Origin: UBA1672 sp033851915
Lineage (GTDB): Bacteria > Pseudomonadota > Alphaproteobacteria > Micavibrionales > Micavibrionaceae
Direction: 5' to 3'
DNA: 33,302 nucleotides
Assembly: GCA_033851915.1 (NCBI GenBank)
Contig: JAWSVM010000004.1
Span: 1 to 33,302, forward strand
Within the stretch, counting starts at the first letter, position 1. Each line of letters opens with the position of its first letter. The notes below the pieces were generated by a model. It searched no databases. It was not told where the DNA came from and worked only from the letters and a program-made list of their open reading frames with translations. The position numbers and the translations under genes were made by a program. Of this stretch, positions 1 through 7,814 are shown in pieces.

Positions 1-2
1 CT

Positions 3-83
3 AAAGGAGCCACTTTAACATTACAAAAACCAAGTCATTCTTATACAGGAAAGGCTTGTCGATTTGTTGTGCATCTTTCTTAA
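3..83 (+). CDS. Possible 3' end of a gene cut by the window edge
   Basis: An open frame runs in from the left edge and stops at TAA 81-83, giving 26 residues ending in SYTGKACRFVVHLS. The residue mix looks protein-like, but the piece is too short to assign a family. It could equally be chance. No function is proposed. Confidence 0.25.
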   Translation, partial: KGATLTLQKPSHSYTGKACRFVVHLS

Positions 84-175
84 TATAGAGTAAATATTCC
101 ATTATTACACACATATTTTATTTCTAATGGGTGCATGTAAAGTTCATTAAATCTGAACAAAGTGGGTTCACTAAT

Positions 176-308
176 ATGGCACATAATGAAATTATTGCTG
201 TCTCAAAGAAAGTATCGCGTGACCATGGGGATTTATAAACTTAGCAAAGATGCTAAAAATGACTTAATACTTTTGGGGGCAGTTGAAAAGATTAGTTTTT
301 TCTATTAA
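176..308 (+). pseudogene. Decayed ParE/RelE-type toxin remnant with a short overlapping upstream ORF
   Basis: ATG 225 opens a 27-codon frame that begins MGIYKLSKDAKNDLI and stops at 306-308. That start closely resembles the N-terminus of ParE-family ribbon-helix toxins (roughly 95 residues), but the rest is missing, so it is a remnant. A 20-codon ORF from ATG 176 overlaps its start, in the position an antitoxin gene would take, but it does not look like ParD. Assignment rests only on the 15-residue N-terminal resemblance. Confidence 0.4.
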
Positions 309-311
309 AAT
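283..311 (+). promoter_or_regulatory. Candidate promoter for the DUF481 gene
   Basis: TTGAAA (283-288), a 17-nt spacer and TAAAAT (306-311) fit a sigma70 promoter. It would give a leader of about 95 nt before ATG 413. The rest of 84-412 is AT-rich and shows nothing else convincing beyond the ParE-like remnant. Confidence 0.35.
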
Positions 312-412
312 GAAAAGTAGAGGAAACAAAGGTTATAGACATACCTTATTTTTACGAATAAATTTAGAAATATGTCTTCTGACGTACAGTTGCAACCAAC
401 ACAAAGTGTAAT

Positions 413-1360
413 ATGAAATTATATATATATCCCTGCGTAACCTTTATTCTCCTAACCGCATCTGTACAAGCAAAAGCAGACATGATTTATCTACAGAATG
501 GAGATCGTATTAGTGGACATGTTTTAGACACAAGCAACGATGAAATACTACATTTCCGTACGAGCTTTGAACAAGATATAATACTGCCCAGAAGCAAAGT
601 TAAAAACATTGAGTTTACAAACGCTGAGACCAAGCCGCAACCTGCAGCTCCTGTTGTGCGCGCTGTAGAAGAACCCGCGCCAGAAAAGGCCACAAGTATA
701 ATAAGTGCAAAATGGACTGGTCGCGTTAATTTCGGTGCAACCATACAAACAGGAAATACTGATAGTGCAGCAATAAATGCTGATGCTATGGGGCAAACCA
801 AATGGTTAGATAAACATCGTGTGATCATAAAGGCCGAATATAATCGTGAAAAAGAAAATGGTAAGATTACAGATGATAATCAATCTCTTGAAGGGACATA
901 TGATTACTTCTTTCGTGACAAATGGTTCCTCAATAACACGCTAAAACTTGAGCAAGATGATATTAACAAAATTGATCTACGCACAACGTATAGCGCGGGT
1001 TTAGGGTATCAAGCATTTGAAAGCGATGATTTAAACCTTAAATTTATTCTCGGCCCGTCATATCTGCATACGTCTTTTACAAATAACGACAAAGAAGATA
1101 GCGCGGCAATCCATTGGGCAACAAATTACGACCAAAAATTGTTTAACGGTATGCTCCAAATTTTCCACGACCATGACCTAATCGTACCAACAGATGATAC
1201 CGAAGACTTTTTACTTGATACAAAAACAGGCATGCGCATTCCACTAAAGAACAATATCATTGCAACAGCTCAAGTTGAGTTTAATTGGGATAACGCCCCC
1301 GAAGCCAGTATAACCGAAGATGATACAAAATATATCCTTATGCTTGGCTATGAGTGGTAA
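413..1360 (+). CDS. DUF481 (YdiY-like) outer-membrane beta-barrel protein
   Basis: 315 aa. An N-terminal signal peptide (residues 1-22, ending QAKA) directs it to the Sec pathway. Residues 24-66 carry the segment typical of this family, DMIYLQNGDRISGHVL, followed by a Pro/Ala linker. From about residue 100 to the end there are alternating amphipathic strands (GRVNFGATIQTGNTD onward) ending in an aromatic residue (YEW), as expected for an outer-membrane barrel. The length fits DUF481 proteins, some of which are salt-induced outer-membrane proteins; the substrate or role is unknown. ATG 413 is the only start that keeps the signal peptide, although the upstream ribosome site is weak. It converges with the PLP gene, whose stop is 47 bp downstream. 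The only structure between them is a short TATCC/GGATA dyad at 1360-1374. Confidence 0.85.
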   Translation: MKLYIYPCVTFILLTASVQAKADMIYLQNGDRISGHVLDTSNDEILHFRTSFEQDIILPRSKVKNIEFTNAETKPQPAAPVVRAVEEPAPEKATSIISAKWTGRVNFGATIQTGNTDSAAINADAMGQTKWLDKHRVIIKAEYNREKENGKITDDNQSLEGTYDYFFRDKWFLNNTLKLEQDDINKIDLRTTYSAGLGYQAFESDDLNLKFILGPSYLHTSFTNNDKEDSAAIHWATNYDQKLFNGMLQIFHDHDLIVPTDDTEDFLLDTKTGMRIPLKNNIIATAQVEFNWDNAPEASITEDDTKYILMLGYEW

Positions 1361-1400
1361 TATCCTTCTGGATACGCTGCATTTTCTAAAATTGAGGGTA

Positions 1401-1437
1401 CACTCCCCTACTCTGCGCTATAAAATTGTGCTGACGG
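1401..1437 (+). repeat. Left copy of a 37/38-bp direct repeat (possible attachment site)
   Basis: This stretch, from CACTCCCCTACTC to TGTGCTGACGG, recurs at 30616-30653 in the same orientation with a single A-tract indel. It contains the last codons and the stop of the PLP gene on the minus strand. An exact repeat this long is far beyond chance. It may be a duplicated attachment core at the left end of the accessory block. Confidence 0.7.
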
Positions 1438-2973
1438 ATATACTTCACTCGCCTGGTTAGGAAGCAGTGCGAGGTTCTTGTCTAAATCTGTTAAGGCTTG
1501 TCTAAAATCCTGAACAGGGTTTAATCCTTCACAGCCAACGGATACGCGTATCATTAACGGATCAATAGCAATAGGATCAATATTGAGATTCAGTATAGTT
1601 GGGTTCTGTTTATCGGGGTTGGCAAAAATGCCATACATGAGGGCGATGGTAAATTCCATACCAAGGCTTTGTCCTTTGTAGCCTTGAAGGCTGTCATAAA
1701 TTTTTATAGCATCTTCGGGGTTCTGCATCGTAAAGGACAGGAGGCTACCATAGCCGCCATTTGTTTTTTTGATGTTATTGTAGGCAGCGGTGCAGATCAC
1801 TGAAGGGTGGTTAACTTGATTGACGGCGGGGGATGATAGCAGTAGCTCTACTAGCTCAAGTGCTTGTTCGTCCATTTTATTTACACGCTGTTCGAAATTG
1901 CGTGATTGTTTTTCGATTTCCAGCGCATCACGGATATAGAGATGGTCTTGGTGGTGTTCGAACAGATATGCATGATATTCAGTGTAATATTTTGAGAGCG
2001 GGTTCAATGTTAGAGCACCGCCCATCACATTCCCCCCGCCGGTAAAGGATTTAGTAAGGCTGGTGACAATAATATCGGCATAGGGGGTGACATCAACATC
2101 CGGCCATGTGCCGATGGTGTTATCAATAACCAATGGTACATCATATTGGCTTGTGATTTTTTTGAGCCGTGGCATGTCAATTGTATGCAAGAGCGGATTA
2201 TTGGGGGCTTCACAAAAAACCGCGGCAATCTCACCCTTGGCAACCTCATGTTCAAGTTGCGTGAAATCATCTTCGGAATTGTAGGGCACGTAAATGGAGC
2301 CTGCTGTACCATTAAAGTCGTTTTGTATTCTGCGCGAACTGGCGTAAGAGACATCAAACTGAATTGTTTTTTTGCCATTGCCTTGTTGCATAATCATTTG
2401 ATGTGCATTGTAAATAGAGGCCATGCCCGTAAGGTACAAAAAAACATCATCCGCTTTTACATTGGGTGATGTGACGCACCCTGCATTGGTAAGTGATGCA
2501 ATGCGGTTTTTGATGGTATGGAGTGTTTTATTATAATGACTCACGTCGTGAACAACGTTGCCCTTTGTAATATCCTGGGCAAAGCGTGAGGATATGATTT
2601 GTCCCGTATTTTCCGTGAATTTTTTGAGATCACCCTGTTTGTTTTTCGGGATAATGATGGCGCAAAGGCTGTTGTCGAGGGGCTGTATTTTTCCGCTACC
2701 AACGAAATCACGGGCTTGTTGAGCGATTGTTTCAGAGGGTAAAATTTGCAGATACTCCCCTGTATCCGCGAATTTTTCTTCATAGTTTTGGCGGAGAGTC
2801 TCGAGAGTTTTTGATGCTCTATTGCGCGGGTAGCCTTGTTTAAGTGCCGCGAGTGTTTCAGGGTCTCCTTGCTCGTGTTTTATTGCATCTCTAACAGTGG
2901 GAATAGAAACAGAGACGCCGTGTAGGTCGTTAGGTGGAATTGGGGTTCCTAATGGGAGTGCTTGGGGTTTCAT
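1408..2973 (-). CDS. PLP-dependent Cys/Met metabolism enzyme (cystathionine gamma-synthase-like)
   Basis: 521 aa, fold-type I PLP enzyme of the Cys/Met metabolism family. Visible signatures are the cofactor phosphate loop around residue 182 (LTGMASIYNA), the aspartate that holds the pyridine nitrogen (VIDNT, D284), and the Schiff-base lysine in SLTKSFTGGG (K308). It is longer than ordinary bacterial MetB/MetC (about 390 aa) because of an N-terminal extension of about 150 residues. That layout is like the fungal-type cystathionine gamma-synthase group. The reaction is probably gamma-replacement or elimination on an O-acyl-homoserine or cystathionine, but the substrate cannot be read from the sequence. 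Its final codons and stop lie inside the direct repeat 1401-1437. Confidence 0.8.
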   Translation of the reverse strand: MKPQALPLGTPIPPNDLHGVSVSIPTVRDAIKHEQGDPETLAALKQGYPRNRASKTLETLRQNYEEKFADTGEYLQILPSETIAQQARDFVGSGKIQPLDNSLCAIIIPKNKQGDLKKFTENTGQIISSRFAQDITKGNVVHDVSHYNKTLHTIKNRIASLTNAGCVTSPNVKADDVFLYLTGMASIYNAHQMIMQQGNGKKTIQFDVSYASSRRIQNDFNGTAGSIYVPYNSEDDFTQLEHEVAKGEIAAVFCEAPNNPLLHTIDMPRLKKITSQYDVPLVIDNTIGTWPDVDVTPYADIIVTSLTKSFTGGGNVMGGALTLNPLSKYYTEYHAYLFEHHQDHLYIRDALEIEKQSRNFEQRVNKMDEQALELVELLLSSPAVNQVNHPSVICTAAYNNIKKTNGGYGSLLSFTMQNPEDAIKIYDSLQGYKGQSLGMEFTIALMYGIFANPDKQNPTILNLNIDPIAIDPLMIRVSVGCEGLNPVQDFRQALTDLDKNLALLPNQASEVYPSAQFYSAE

Positions 2974-3005
2974 TTTATCCGTCTTTATTCTAGATTACCT
3001 ACTAA

Positions 3006-3035
3006 TTTATTCCATAATACGACCGTTTCTGTCAA
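3006..3035 (-). promoter_or_regulatory. Candidate promoter for the PLP enzyme gene
   Basis: On the minus strand a perfect TTGACA (3035-3030) is followed, 17-18 nt on, by GAATAA/AATAAA around 3012-3006, with start ATG 2973 about 35 nt downstream. The -35 is strong and the -10 weak. Confidence 0.4.
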
Positions 3036-3122
3036 TTTAAAAAATGTATTTTAATAGGCTTGAATGCACAAAATACAAGCAATGCTGTGGGATGCACACG
3101 TATATAGGGAACAAGAAAAGGC

Positions 3123-3153
3123 GTCCTCTTTGTGCACAAAGAGGACATTTTTC
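3123..3153 (+). terminator. 24-bp perfect palindrome followed by a T-tract; orphan terminator
   Basis: Positions 3123-3146 form a perfect palindrome (arms GTCCTCTTTG and CAAAGAGGAC around TGCA), followed by ATTTTTCTC. This is a textbook intrinsic terminator on the plus strand, yet no plus-strand gene lies between the DUF481 stop and here. The minus side is also pyrimidine-rich (GCCTTTTCTT), so it may work in both directions. The rest of 2974-3390 shows no credible gene. Confidence 0.6.
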
Positions 3154-3390
3154 TCATTTGCGTATATCATTTGAGGTCGTGTATCAGGAAAGTTATTATT
3201 GCAATAGTTGGTGATATTTCATTTTCCACAATCGAGGTTATCACCCTAAAAGTCGCGGCTAAAACCTGCGCCTTGCCAATGGGTTGTAAGAATATTACTA
3301 AAGAATGTCTTTTTTTATGTAAAATTGATTCATAGCCACTGATAAAAAAGGAGGGCGGTAAATTTATCACGAACGTACTGCAAAATTCAA

Positions 3391-3492
3391 ATTTGCGGAG
3401 AAAAAACACCTAATCACCGCAAATAATGCAGAGAATAATTGCCTATGCGGAGAATACAGGATATAATCACCGCATAAGGAGCGGAGAATATG
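3391..3492 (+). promoter_or_regulatory. Fic promoter with paired dyad operators and four phased TGCGGAGAATA-like words
   Basis: Two dyads share one design. ATTTGCGG (3391-3398) pairs with CCGCAAAT (3417-3424), and TATGCGG (3444-3450) pairs with CCGCATA (3470-3476); both interiors start AGAA and end TAATCA. The word TGC(G/A)GAGAAtA occurs at 3394, 3428, 3446 and, as AGCGGAGAATA, at 3480, with spacings of 34, 18 and 34 bp. A promoter, TTGCCT (3439-3444), 17 nt, TATAAT (3462-3467), lies across the second dyad. The AAGGAG ribosome site (3476-3481) overlaps its edge. A repressor bound here would block both promoter elements. The downstream Fic protein ends in a winged-helix-like domain, so autoregulation is plausible. 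Confidence 0.6.
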
Positions 3493-4614
3493 ACATACAT
3501 ACATGAACAAAAAGACTGGCCGGAATTTAGGTGGAGCTCAGAGGAATTATCCTCACTTGTCGCAAATATTCGTCACAAACAAGGGCTTTTGCTGGGACGC
3601 ATGAGCGTTCTCGGCTTTCAACTCCGCAATGAAGCCAGCCTTGAAGTTTTAACAACCGATGTTGTGAAATCAAGCGCTATTGAAGGTGGAAATCTTGATC
3701 CTGAGCAGGTGCGCTCTTCCATTGCAAAAAAACTTGGGGTTGATATAAGCGGCACAGCAGCAATTAACCGTCATGTTGAAGGTATTGTTGAAATGATGCT
3801 TGATGCAACTCAAAAATATGATGAACCATTAACAAAAGAGCGGCTTTTTGGCTGGCATGCCGCTTTATTTCCAACAGGGCGCAGCGGTATGCATAAAATA
3901 ACAGTTGGAGGGTGGAGGCTTCCAGAAGCAGGAGCTATGCAAGTCGTATCCGGTATTATCGGACGTGAAAATATTCATTTTGAAGCCCCTGATGCGTTGC
4001 TTCTAGAGCAAGAAATGGATAGATTCTTAGACTGGTTTAATAATTCAGGGTCAGATAATCCGGTTTTAAAAGTGGCTATTGCTCATTTCTGGTTTGTTAC
4101 CATTCACCCATTTGAAGATGGAAACGGTAGAATCGCAAGAGCAATTGCAGATATGGCACTTGCCCGCTCAGATAACAGCCCACAACGTTTTTACAGCATG
4201 TCCGCTCATATAGAGCAGGAGCGCAAAGAATATTATAATTCTCTGGAAACCTGTCAAAAAGGTGATCTGGATATTACATTTTGGCTAAATTGGTTTTTAT
4301 CCTGTCTTGAAAGAGCCATAGATAATGCTGATGAAACACTTTCCGGTGTTTTATACAAAGCAAGTATTTGGCAAAAAATTAATCAGGAACCCGTTAATGA
4401 ACGGCAAAGAAAAATTATCAATCTTCTTCTGGGCGACTTTTTTGGCAAATTAACAACATCAAAATACGCAAAACTGGCAAAATGCTCTCCGGATACTGCT
4501 TTGCGGGATATTCAAGAGCTTATCAAAAGAAATATTATGGTTCAAAACCCTGAAGGAGGACGTAGCACCAGTTATCAATTGGTGGCTTTGGATGAAAATG
4601 CCAGTGCGCACTAG
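3490..4614 (+). CDS. Fic-family adenylyltransferase with C-terminal winged-helix domain
   Basis: 374 aa. Fic enzymes usually transfer AMP from ATP to a hydroxyl group on a target protein. The active-site motif HPFEDGNGRIAR is at residues 206-217, with catalytic H206 and intact phosphate-binding GNGR. An N-terminal inhibitory helix motif, SSAIEG, is at 61-66; its Glu65 would hold the enzyme off, as in class II Fic proteins. Residues 1-80 match the Fic N-terminal domain type (DUF4172-like). About 310-370 looks like a winged helix-turn-helix (AKLAKCSPDTALRDIQELIK). ATG 3490 has AAGGAG 9 nt upstream. Transcription probably starts near 3474 from the operator-laden promoter. It stands alone with no separate antitoxin gene, consistent with the built-in inhibitory motif. 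The cellular target is unknown. Confidence 0.9.
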   Translation: MTYIHEQKDWPEFRWSSEELSSLVANIRHKQGLLLGRMSVLGFQLRNEASLEVLTTDVVKSSAIEGGNLDPEQVRSSIAKKLGVDISGTAAINRHVEGIVEMMLDATQKYDEPLTKERLFGWHAALFPTGRSGMHKITVGGWRLPEAGAMQVVSGIIGRENIHFEAPDALLLEQEMDRFLDWFNNSGSDNPVLKVAIAHFWFVTIHPFEDGNGRIARAIADMALARSDNSPQRFYSMSAHIEQERKEYYNSLETCQKGDLDITFWLNWFLSCLERAIDNADETLSGVLYKASIWQKINQEPVNERQRKIINLLLGDFFGKLTTSKYAKLAKCSPDTALRDIQELIKRNIMVQNPEGGRSTSYQLVALDENASAH

Positions 4615-4734
4615 CAAATTTCTGATAAACTGCCAATAAACTTCTTACAGGCTTTCTTGCTTCATATAGTTATGCTTTGATATGTCGTTTAATTGTGGGT
4701 AGTTGCTAAAAGGCATAAATAAAGGGGTGTAATC

Positions 4735-5013
4735 ATGACATACGAAGAAGCATTAGAATTGTTTGGTTTAAGCAGAATCCCTTCCGAGGCAGTTCTTAAG
4801 ATATTAAGGAATGATGCTGTTAAGGCTGCCGTAGAACAAAAAGATGAAGAGCGTCAGAAAAACATAAACGCCGCTTTTGCTGTGTTGATCGGTAAAGAAG
4901 ACGCAGAAATTGCCGATGGTCAAGGCGAAGAGCGCACCGGAGCATCTGGATTTGTGAAAGCTGTATGCCGTGAACGTAAAGGCATTGCCAATACAAAGCT
5001 CCTGAAAAAGTAA
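4735..5013 (+). CDS. Small protein with a J-like domain lacking HPD
   Basis: 92 aa. I recognise no named family. Residues 3-52 follow the helix plan of a J-domain: EEALELFGL (helix I), a charged helix II, then ERQKNINAAFAVLIG (helix III, like the canonical INEAYEVL). The HPD loop that stimulates Hsp70 is absent. The same plan recurs at the C-terminus of the next protein and, with HPD, in the protein at 6755-7237. AAGGGG lies 8-13 nt upstream of ATG 4735. The next gene starts almost at once, so the two are probably co-transcribed. The C-terminal 40 residues are low-complexity and basic. It may be a Hsp70/J-protein decoy or simply a structural domain; neither is shown. Confidence 0.6.
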   Translation: MTYEEALELFGLSRIPSEAVLKILRNDAVKAAVEQKDEERQKNINAAFAVLIGKEDAEIADGQGEERTGASGFVKAVCRERKGIANTKLLKK

Positions 5014-5015
5014 GG

Positions 5016-5912
5016 GTGTGTCGCCATGCCCACTATTTTCATCATTATTGTTGGCTCTATTTTCTGGTGGCGGTGATTGGTTTTGTGATCGCTTATCATA
5101 GTGTATTGGAGTGCTACACATTCGCGCGGCATGAAGGATGGATACGCAGCATCTCCAGAGATTACCGTGATGTTCAATATGTGGTGTGGACTGCCCTCTT
5201 TTGTCTCGTAACCGTGACAGTGTTCAGAGTGGTCATTATTACATTTAATCGCATCCGCCTTGGCTTGGAATTGTTTGCCAGCTATAAGGCATTATTGCGC
5301 CATGCTAACACAGCTCAAAACTCTCAAGTCGCATTAGAGTATGCCCCTGCTTTAAGAGAAAGTGCCAAGCACCATGTTCGATCACTTTATGATCTGTTTG
5401 TAGTTAGACACGCCCTACTCTCTAAAAGTTCAGATACAGCTTATTACAAAAATGTGCGACTTCGTGACACCATCATATATCTTGAAAAGCACTTTCCTCA
5501 TGACGAAACAGATGAGAATTTCAGAAGGAAATATTGGAACTATGCCCGCCATATTTATAAGCTGCTGGATTTTCGGGAAGACCCATTCATTGAAGATTCA
5601 ATGTTCGCACAGCCCTACCCTGAAAGTGAAAAATTCAAAGAACAAGAAGCGCGTGAAACTCTAAAAAGAGAACGCGAAAAATATCAAAATGAGCCACAAG
5701 ATGTTTGGTCAAAACAAGTCGATATGATTACTTTGAATGATGCTCTTGAACTTATCGGCATGAAGGACGTTCCTCCTGTGAAGGTTCTTCATAAACTCCA
5801 TATGGCAGTATTGGAAGATCATAAAGGTGATCCGAAAAAAGAGAAATTAACGGCAAAGGCATTCGAACTTTTAGGGGCGCAGGCCGTTAAGAATGAAATG
5901 TTTAAAAGCTAA
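5016..5912 (+). CDS. Two-TM membrane protein with a C-terminal J-like domain lacking HPD
   Basis: 298 aa from GTG 5016. Two hydrophobic segments (about residues 13-30 and 55-75) anchor it in the inner membrane. A charged, helical cytoplasmic part follows. The last 60 residues (LNDALELIGMKDVPPVKVL ... AKAFELLG) match the domain of the preceding 92-aa protein and again lack HPD. The layout is like a membrane-anchored J-protein whose catalytic loop has gone. The start is uncertain: the ribosome-site-like AAGTAAGG is too close to GTG 5016 and better suits ATG 5026, which is in another frame and encodes only a 16-residue hydrophobic peptide ending at TGA 5074. A one-base indel near 5030-5070 would join that peptide to the main frame. 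Confidence 0.6.
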   Translation: MCRHAHYFHHYCWLYFLVAVIGFVIAYHSVLECYTFARHEGWIRSISRDYRDVQYVVWTALFCLVTVTVFRVVIITFNRIRLGLELFASYKALLRHANTAQNSQVALEYAPALRESAKHHVRSLYDLFVVRHALLSKSSDTAYYKNVRLRDTIIYLEKHFPHDETDENFRRKYWNYARHIYKLLDFREDPFIEDSMFAQPYPESEKFKEQEARETLKREREKYQNEPQDVWSKQVDMITLNDALELIGMKDVPPVKVLHKLHMAVLEDHKGDPKKEKLTAKAFELLGAQAVKNEMFKS

Positions 5913-6401
5913 AATGCTTTCCTAAGGTACACATAGTTAGCATGACGCTTTTTATGTTTATGTGCTTAATGTGTTTACTTAAGCGTTATTGTGTCTATTG
6001 AAGGCTATAGCTTTCCGTTGTTTTTCGATACATTGAGTATTGCATGTCATTTTTGTGGTTTTCCAACCTTTCTTTCTATTTTAAGATTATTTTATTGATC
6101 TGTTTTTTACGATTCAAGGCGTATTGAAAGTCGGTCTACGCCCTCCTCTTGGTTTTGTTTAAGAAGCCCTTATCTAGCTTATATCGACATAAACGCCTGC
6201 ATCAATAGCCTTGCTTACTCCTGCCCGCTTAAACGTGTTGTCGCAGTAAATCCCGTTTCACGGAACAAGTCTTTGAAGTCGTTTTCTTACGATCAACCGT
6301 CACTCCGCATGCGCGGGTTTAAGTGTTCCGCTCGCCGCTTAGCAAGGTTTCATGCACAGGGGATATTGGCATTCCCTGCGGTCATTAAAAGGAACAATAA
6401 A
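5913..6401 (+). other. Gene-free stretch
   Basis: About 490 bp with no credible full-length gene. The part from 6120 on is richer in G+C than its surroundings and may be gene debris. On the minus strand 6257-6174 is open for 28 codons, too short to name. A plus-strand frame runs in from 6273 but is better read as starting at ATG 6402. No terminator or clear promoter is visible. Confidence 0.4.
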
Positions 6402-6758
6402 ATGATTAATAAATTAACAGATAAAGAAAAGCATGACGTTTTTCTAAGGTCAGTGTGTAGCTATCAGGGCGCAAAAAATAGATGGGCAAAACGAGCCGAA
6501 ACAGGTTTGAGTGATGAGGCATTAAAACAATCCTTAAAAGAAGAACTTGGCATAGCTGGCGGATCAGGATGTGCAAATATAATAAGCATTGCTTATCAAG
6601 GTAGCGGTTTAAAAATATGGGCATCGAGAACAACGCCCAATCATTGCATGGATGATCCTATTCTTGAGGGATCGCAGACAATGAAAATGGCGCGGCTTGT
6701 TTTTAATATTGCTGACCCTGAAAACCTTCAAACTGATTTGTTCGGGGGTGCGCTATGA
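6402..6758 (+). CDS. Hypothetical protein, first gene of a three-gene operon
   Basis: 118 aa. The frame could extend upstream to 6273, but ATG 6402 has a good ribosome site (AAAAGGAAC, about 8 nt upstream), and the upstream residues are Arg/Ser-rich and unlike the rest. No known domain is recognised. The protein is soluble-looking, with a charged N-terminal helix (LTDKEKHDVFLRSVCSYQGA) and a Gly-rich middle. Its stop overlaps the start of the J-domain gene in ATGA, indicating translational coupling. It probably belongs to plasmid accessory functions; no role can be assigned. Confidence 0.6.
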   Translation: MINKLTDKEKHDVFLRSVCSYQGAKNRWAKRAETGLSDEALKQSLKEELGIAGGSGCANIISIAYQGSGLKIWASRTTPNHCMDDPILEGSQTMKMARLVFNIADPENLQTDLFGGAL

Positions 6759-7237
6759 ATATATATGATGCAGCTAAAATTCTAGGCCTAACTGGTGAGG
6801 TGAACCCACAAGATATAAAAACAGCCTATCGCACCGCGTGTAAAAAATACCATCCAGATATTAACCCTGCGGGTGAAGATATGATGAAAGTGGTTAATGA
6901 AGCCTATGACGCGCTCAAAGATTACTCCGGCGAAATCAAATCAGAACAAATAGATTATGGTGACTTGCTCAATGATGCTTTAAACGCGGTTTCTAGCCTC
7001 CCTGCCCTCGTGATAGAAATTTGTGGCTCTTGGGTGTGGTTGACTGGTGATACACGCGCCCACAAGGACGTATTGAAAGAAGCAGGTTTTAAATGGGCAG
7101 CAAAAAAGAAAGCATGGTATTTCCGGCCAGAACAATTCCGCAGCCGTTCCAAAGGCACAAAAACGCTTGAAGAGATCCGCGCTAAATATGGTTCGCAGAA
7201 ACCACATAGACGCAATCATATGATTGCGCGGGGGTAA
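6755..7237 (+). CDS. J-domain protein with a C-terminal Trp-rich domain
   Basis: 160 aa. Residues 3-57 form a canonical J-domain: helix I DAAKILGL, helix II, HPD at 33-35 (KYHPDINP), helix III VNEAYDALKDY. J-domains stimulate the ATPase of Hsp70/DnaK. Residues 85-135 carry a second module rich in Trp and aromatic residues (WVWLTGDTRAHKDVLKEAGF, then KWAAKKKAWYFRPE) that I know from plasmid-borne short DnaJ-like proteins; its ligand is unknown. There is no Gly/Phe-rich or zinc-finger region, so it is a class III J-protein. It is translationally coupled to the upstream gene (ATGA) and is followed 2 bp later by the next gene. Confidence 0.8.
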   Translation: MNIYDAAKILGLTGEVNPQDIKTAYRTACKKYHPDINPAGEDMMKVVNEAYDALKDYSGEIKSEQIDYGDLLNDALNAVSSLPALVIEICGSWVWLTGDTRAHKDVLKEAGFKWAAKKKAWYFRPEQFRSRSKGTKTLEEIRAKYGSQKPHRRNHMIARG

Positions 7238-7239
7238 TC

Positions 7240-7773
7240 ATGACCAACCCTCAAGCAAAAGTAGAAGAAATAGCCCTGTATCTTGGCAAGCCGTGGAAGT
7301 TTTCACGGCTTGGCGAAGAATCTCTTTGGCGGTTTGAGGTCATAGATGGATATGGGCGCGGTTTATATTTTAGGCTCTATGGTGACAAGTTTAAAATTGG
7401 CGGCATGTTCCCGCGTCTGAAATCGAGTCCGTGGCGCGATGATTATAAAGAAATAGGGGTAAGTGTTGAAAGACCGGCGAAAGACATTGCCGCTGATATT
7501 ATGCGTAGGTTTATGCCCTGTTATTTGAAATCTTATGAAGCCGCCCTACTCCGCTATAAGGATGAGCAAGAAAAGGAAGCGCATCTTAATTTGATTGCAC
7601 AATCAATTGTTCAGGTGACAGGTGGACGTGTGCCAGATCATAGTCGCGCCCGTAAGACTATTTACTTTGAGAACGGTACGGCAGAAATATGGTCATGTGG
7701 TGATATTAATCTAAATCTGCAAAGAGTATCTATTGAGCAGGTTATTCGAATTGTATCGCTCCTGAAGGAATAA
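7240..7773 (+). CDS. Hypothetical protein, last gene of the J-domain operon
   Basis: 177 aa, starting 2 bp after the J-domain gene's stop, so co-transcribed with it. No family is recognised. The N-terminal half looks alpha/beta with several aromatic residues (LWRFEVIDGYGRGLYFRLYG), and a helical middle follows. There are no membrane segments or signal peptide. The frame is intact and the start is supported by close spacing. Function unknown; the context suggests a plasmid accessory protein working with the J-protein. Confidence 0.6.
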   Translation: MTNPQAKVEEIALYLGKPWKFSRLGEESLWRFEVIDGYGRGLYFRLYGDKFKIGGMFPRLKSSPWRDDYKEIGVSVERPAKDIAADIMRRFMPCYLKSYEAALLRYKDEQEKEAHLNLIAQSIVQVTGGRVPDHSRARKTIYFENGTAEIWSCGDINLNLQRVSIEQVIRIVSLLKE

Positions 7774-7786
7774 AGCAGCCTTAAAA

Positions 7787-7810
7787 AATTGAAGGGGGCG
7801 AATGCCCCCT
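7787..7810 (-). terminator. Intrinsic terminator of the HTH/coiled-coil gene
   Basis: AGGGGGC (7793-7799), loop GAAT, GCCCCCT (7804-7810). On the minus strand the hairpin comes 5 nt after the stop at 7815 and is followed by TTCAATTTTTT. It may also slow transcription from the convergent gene that ends at 7773. Confidence 0.75.
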
Positions 7811-7814
7811 ACTC

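Noticed and set aside
1386..1400. CTAAAATTGAGGGTA shared with 24683-24697
   Set aside because: A single 15-mer in AT-rich DNA is close to chance expectation in a window of this size, and the surroundings do not align.
2025..2469. Long open frames overlapping the PLP gene on both strands
   Set aside because: Shadows of the PLP coding sequence; they have no ribosome sites and biased composition.
6174..6257. Minus-strand open frame of 28 codons ending AGVSKAIDAGVYVDIS
   Set aside because: Protein-like but too short, without start or family match; a decayed gene is possible but not supportable.
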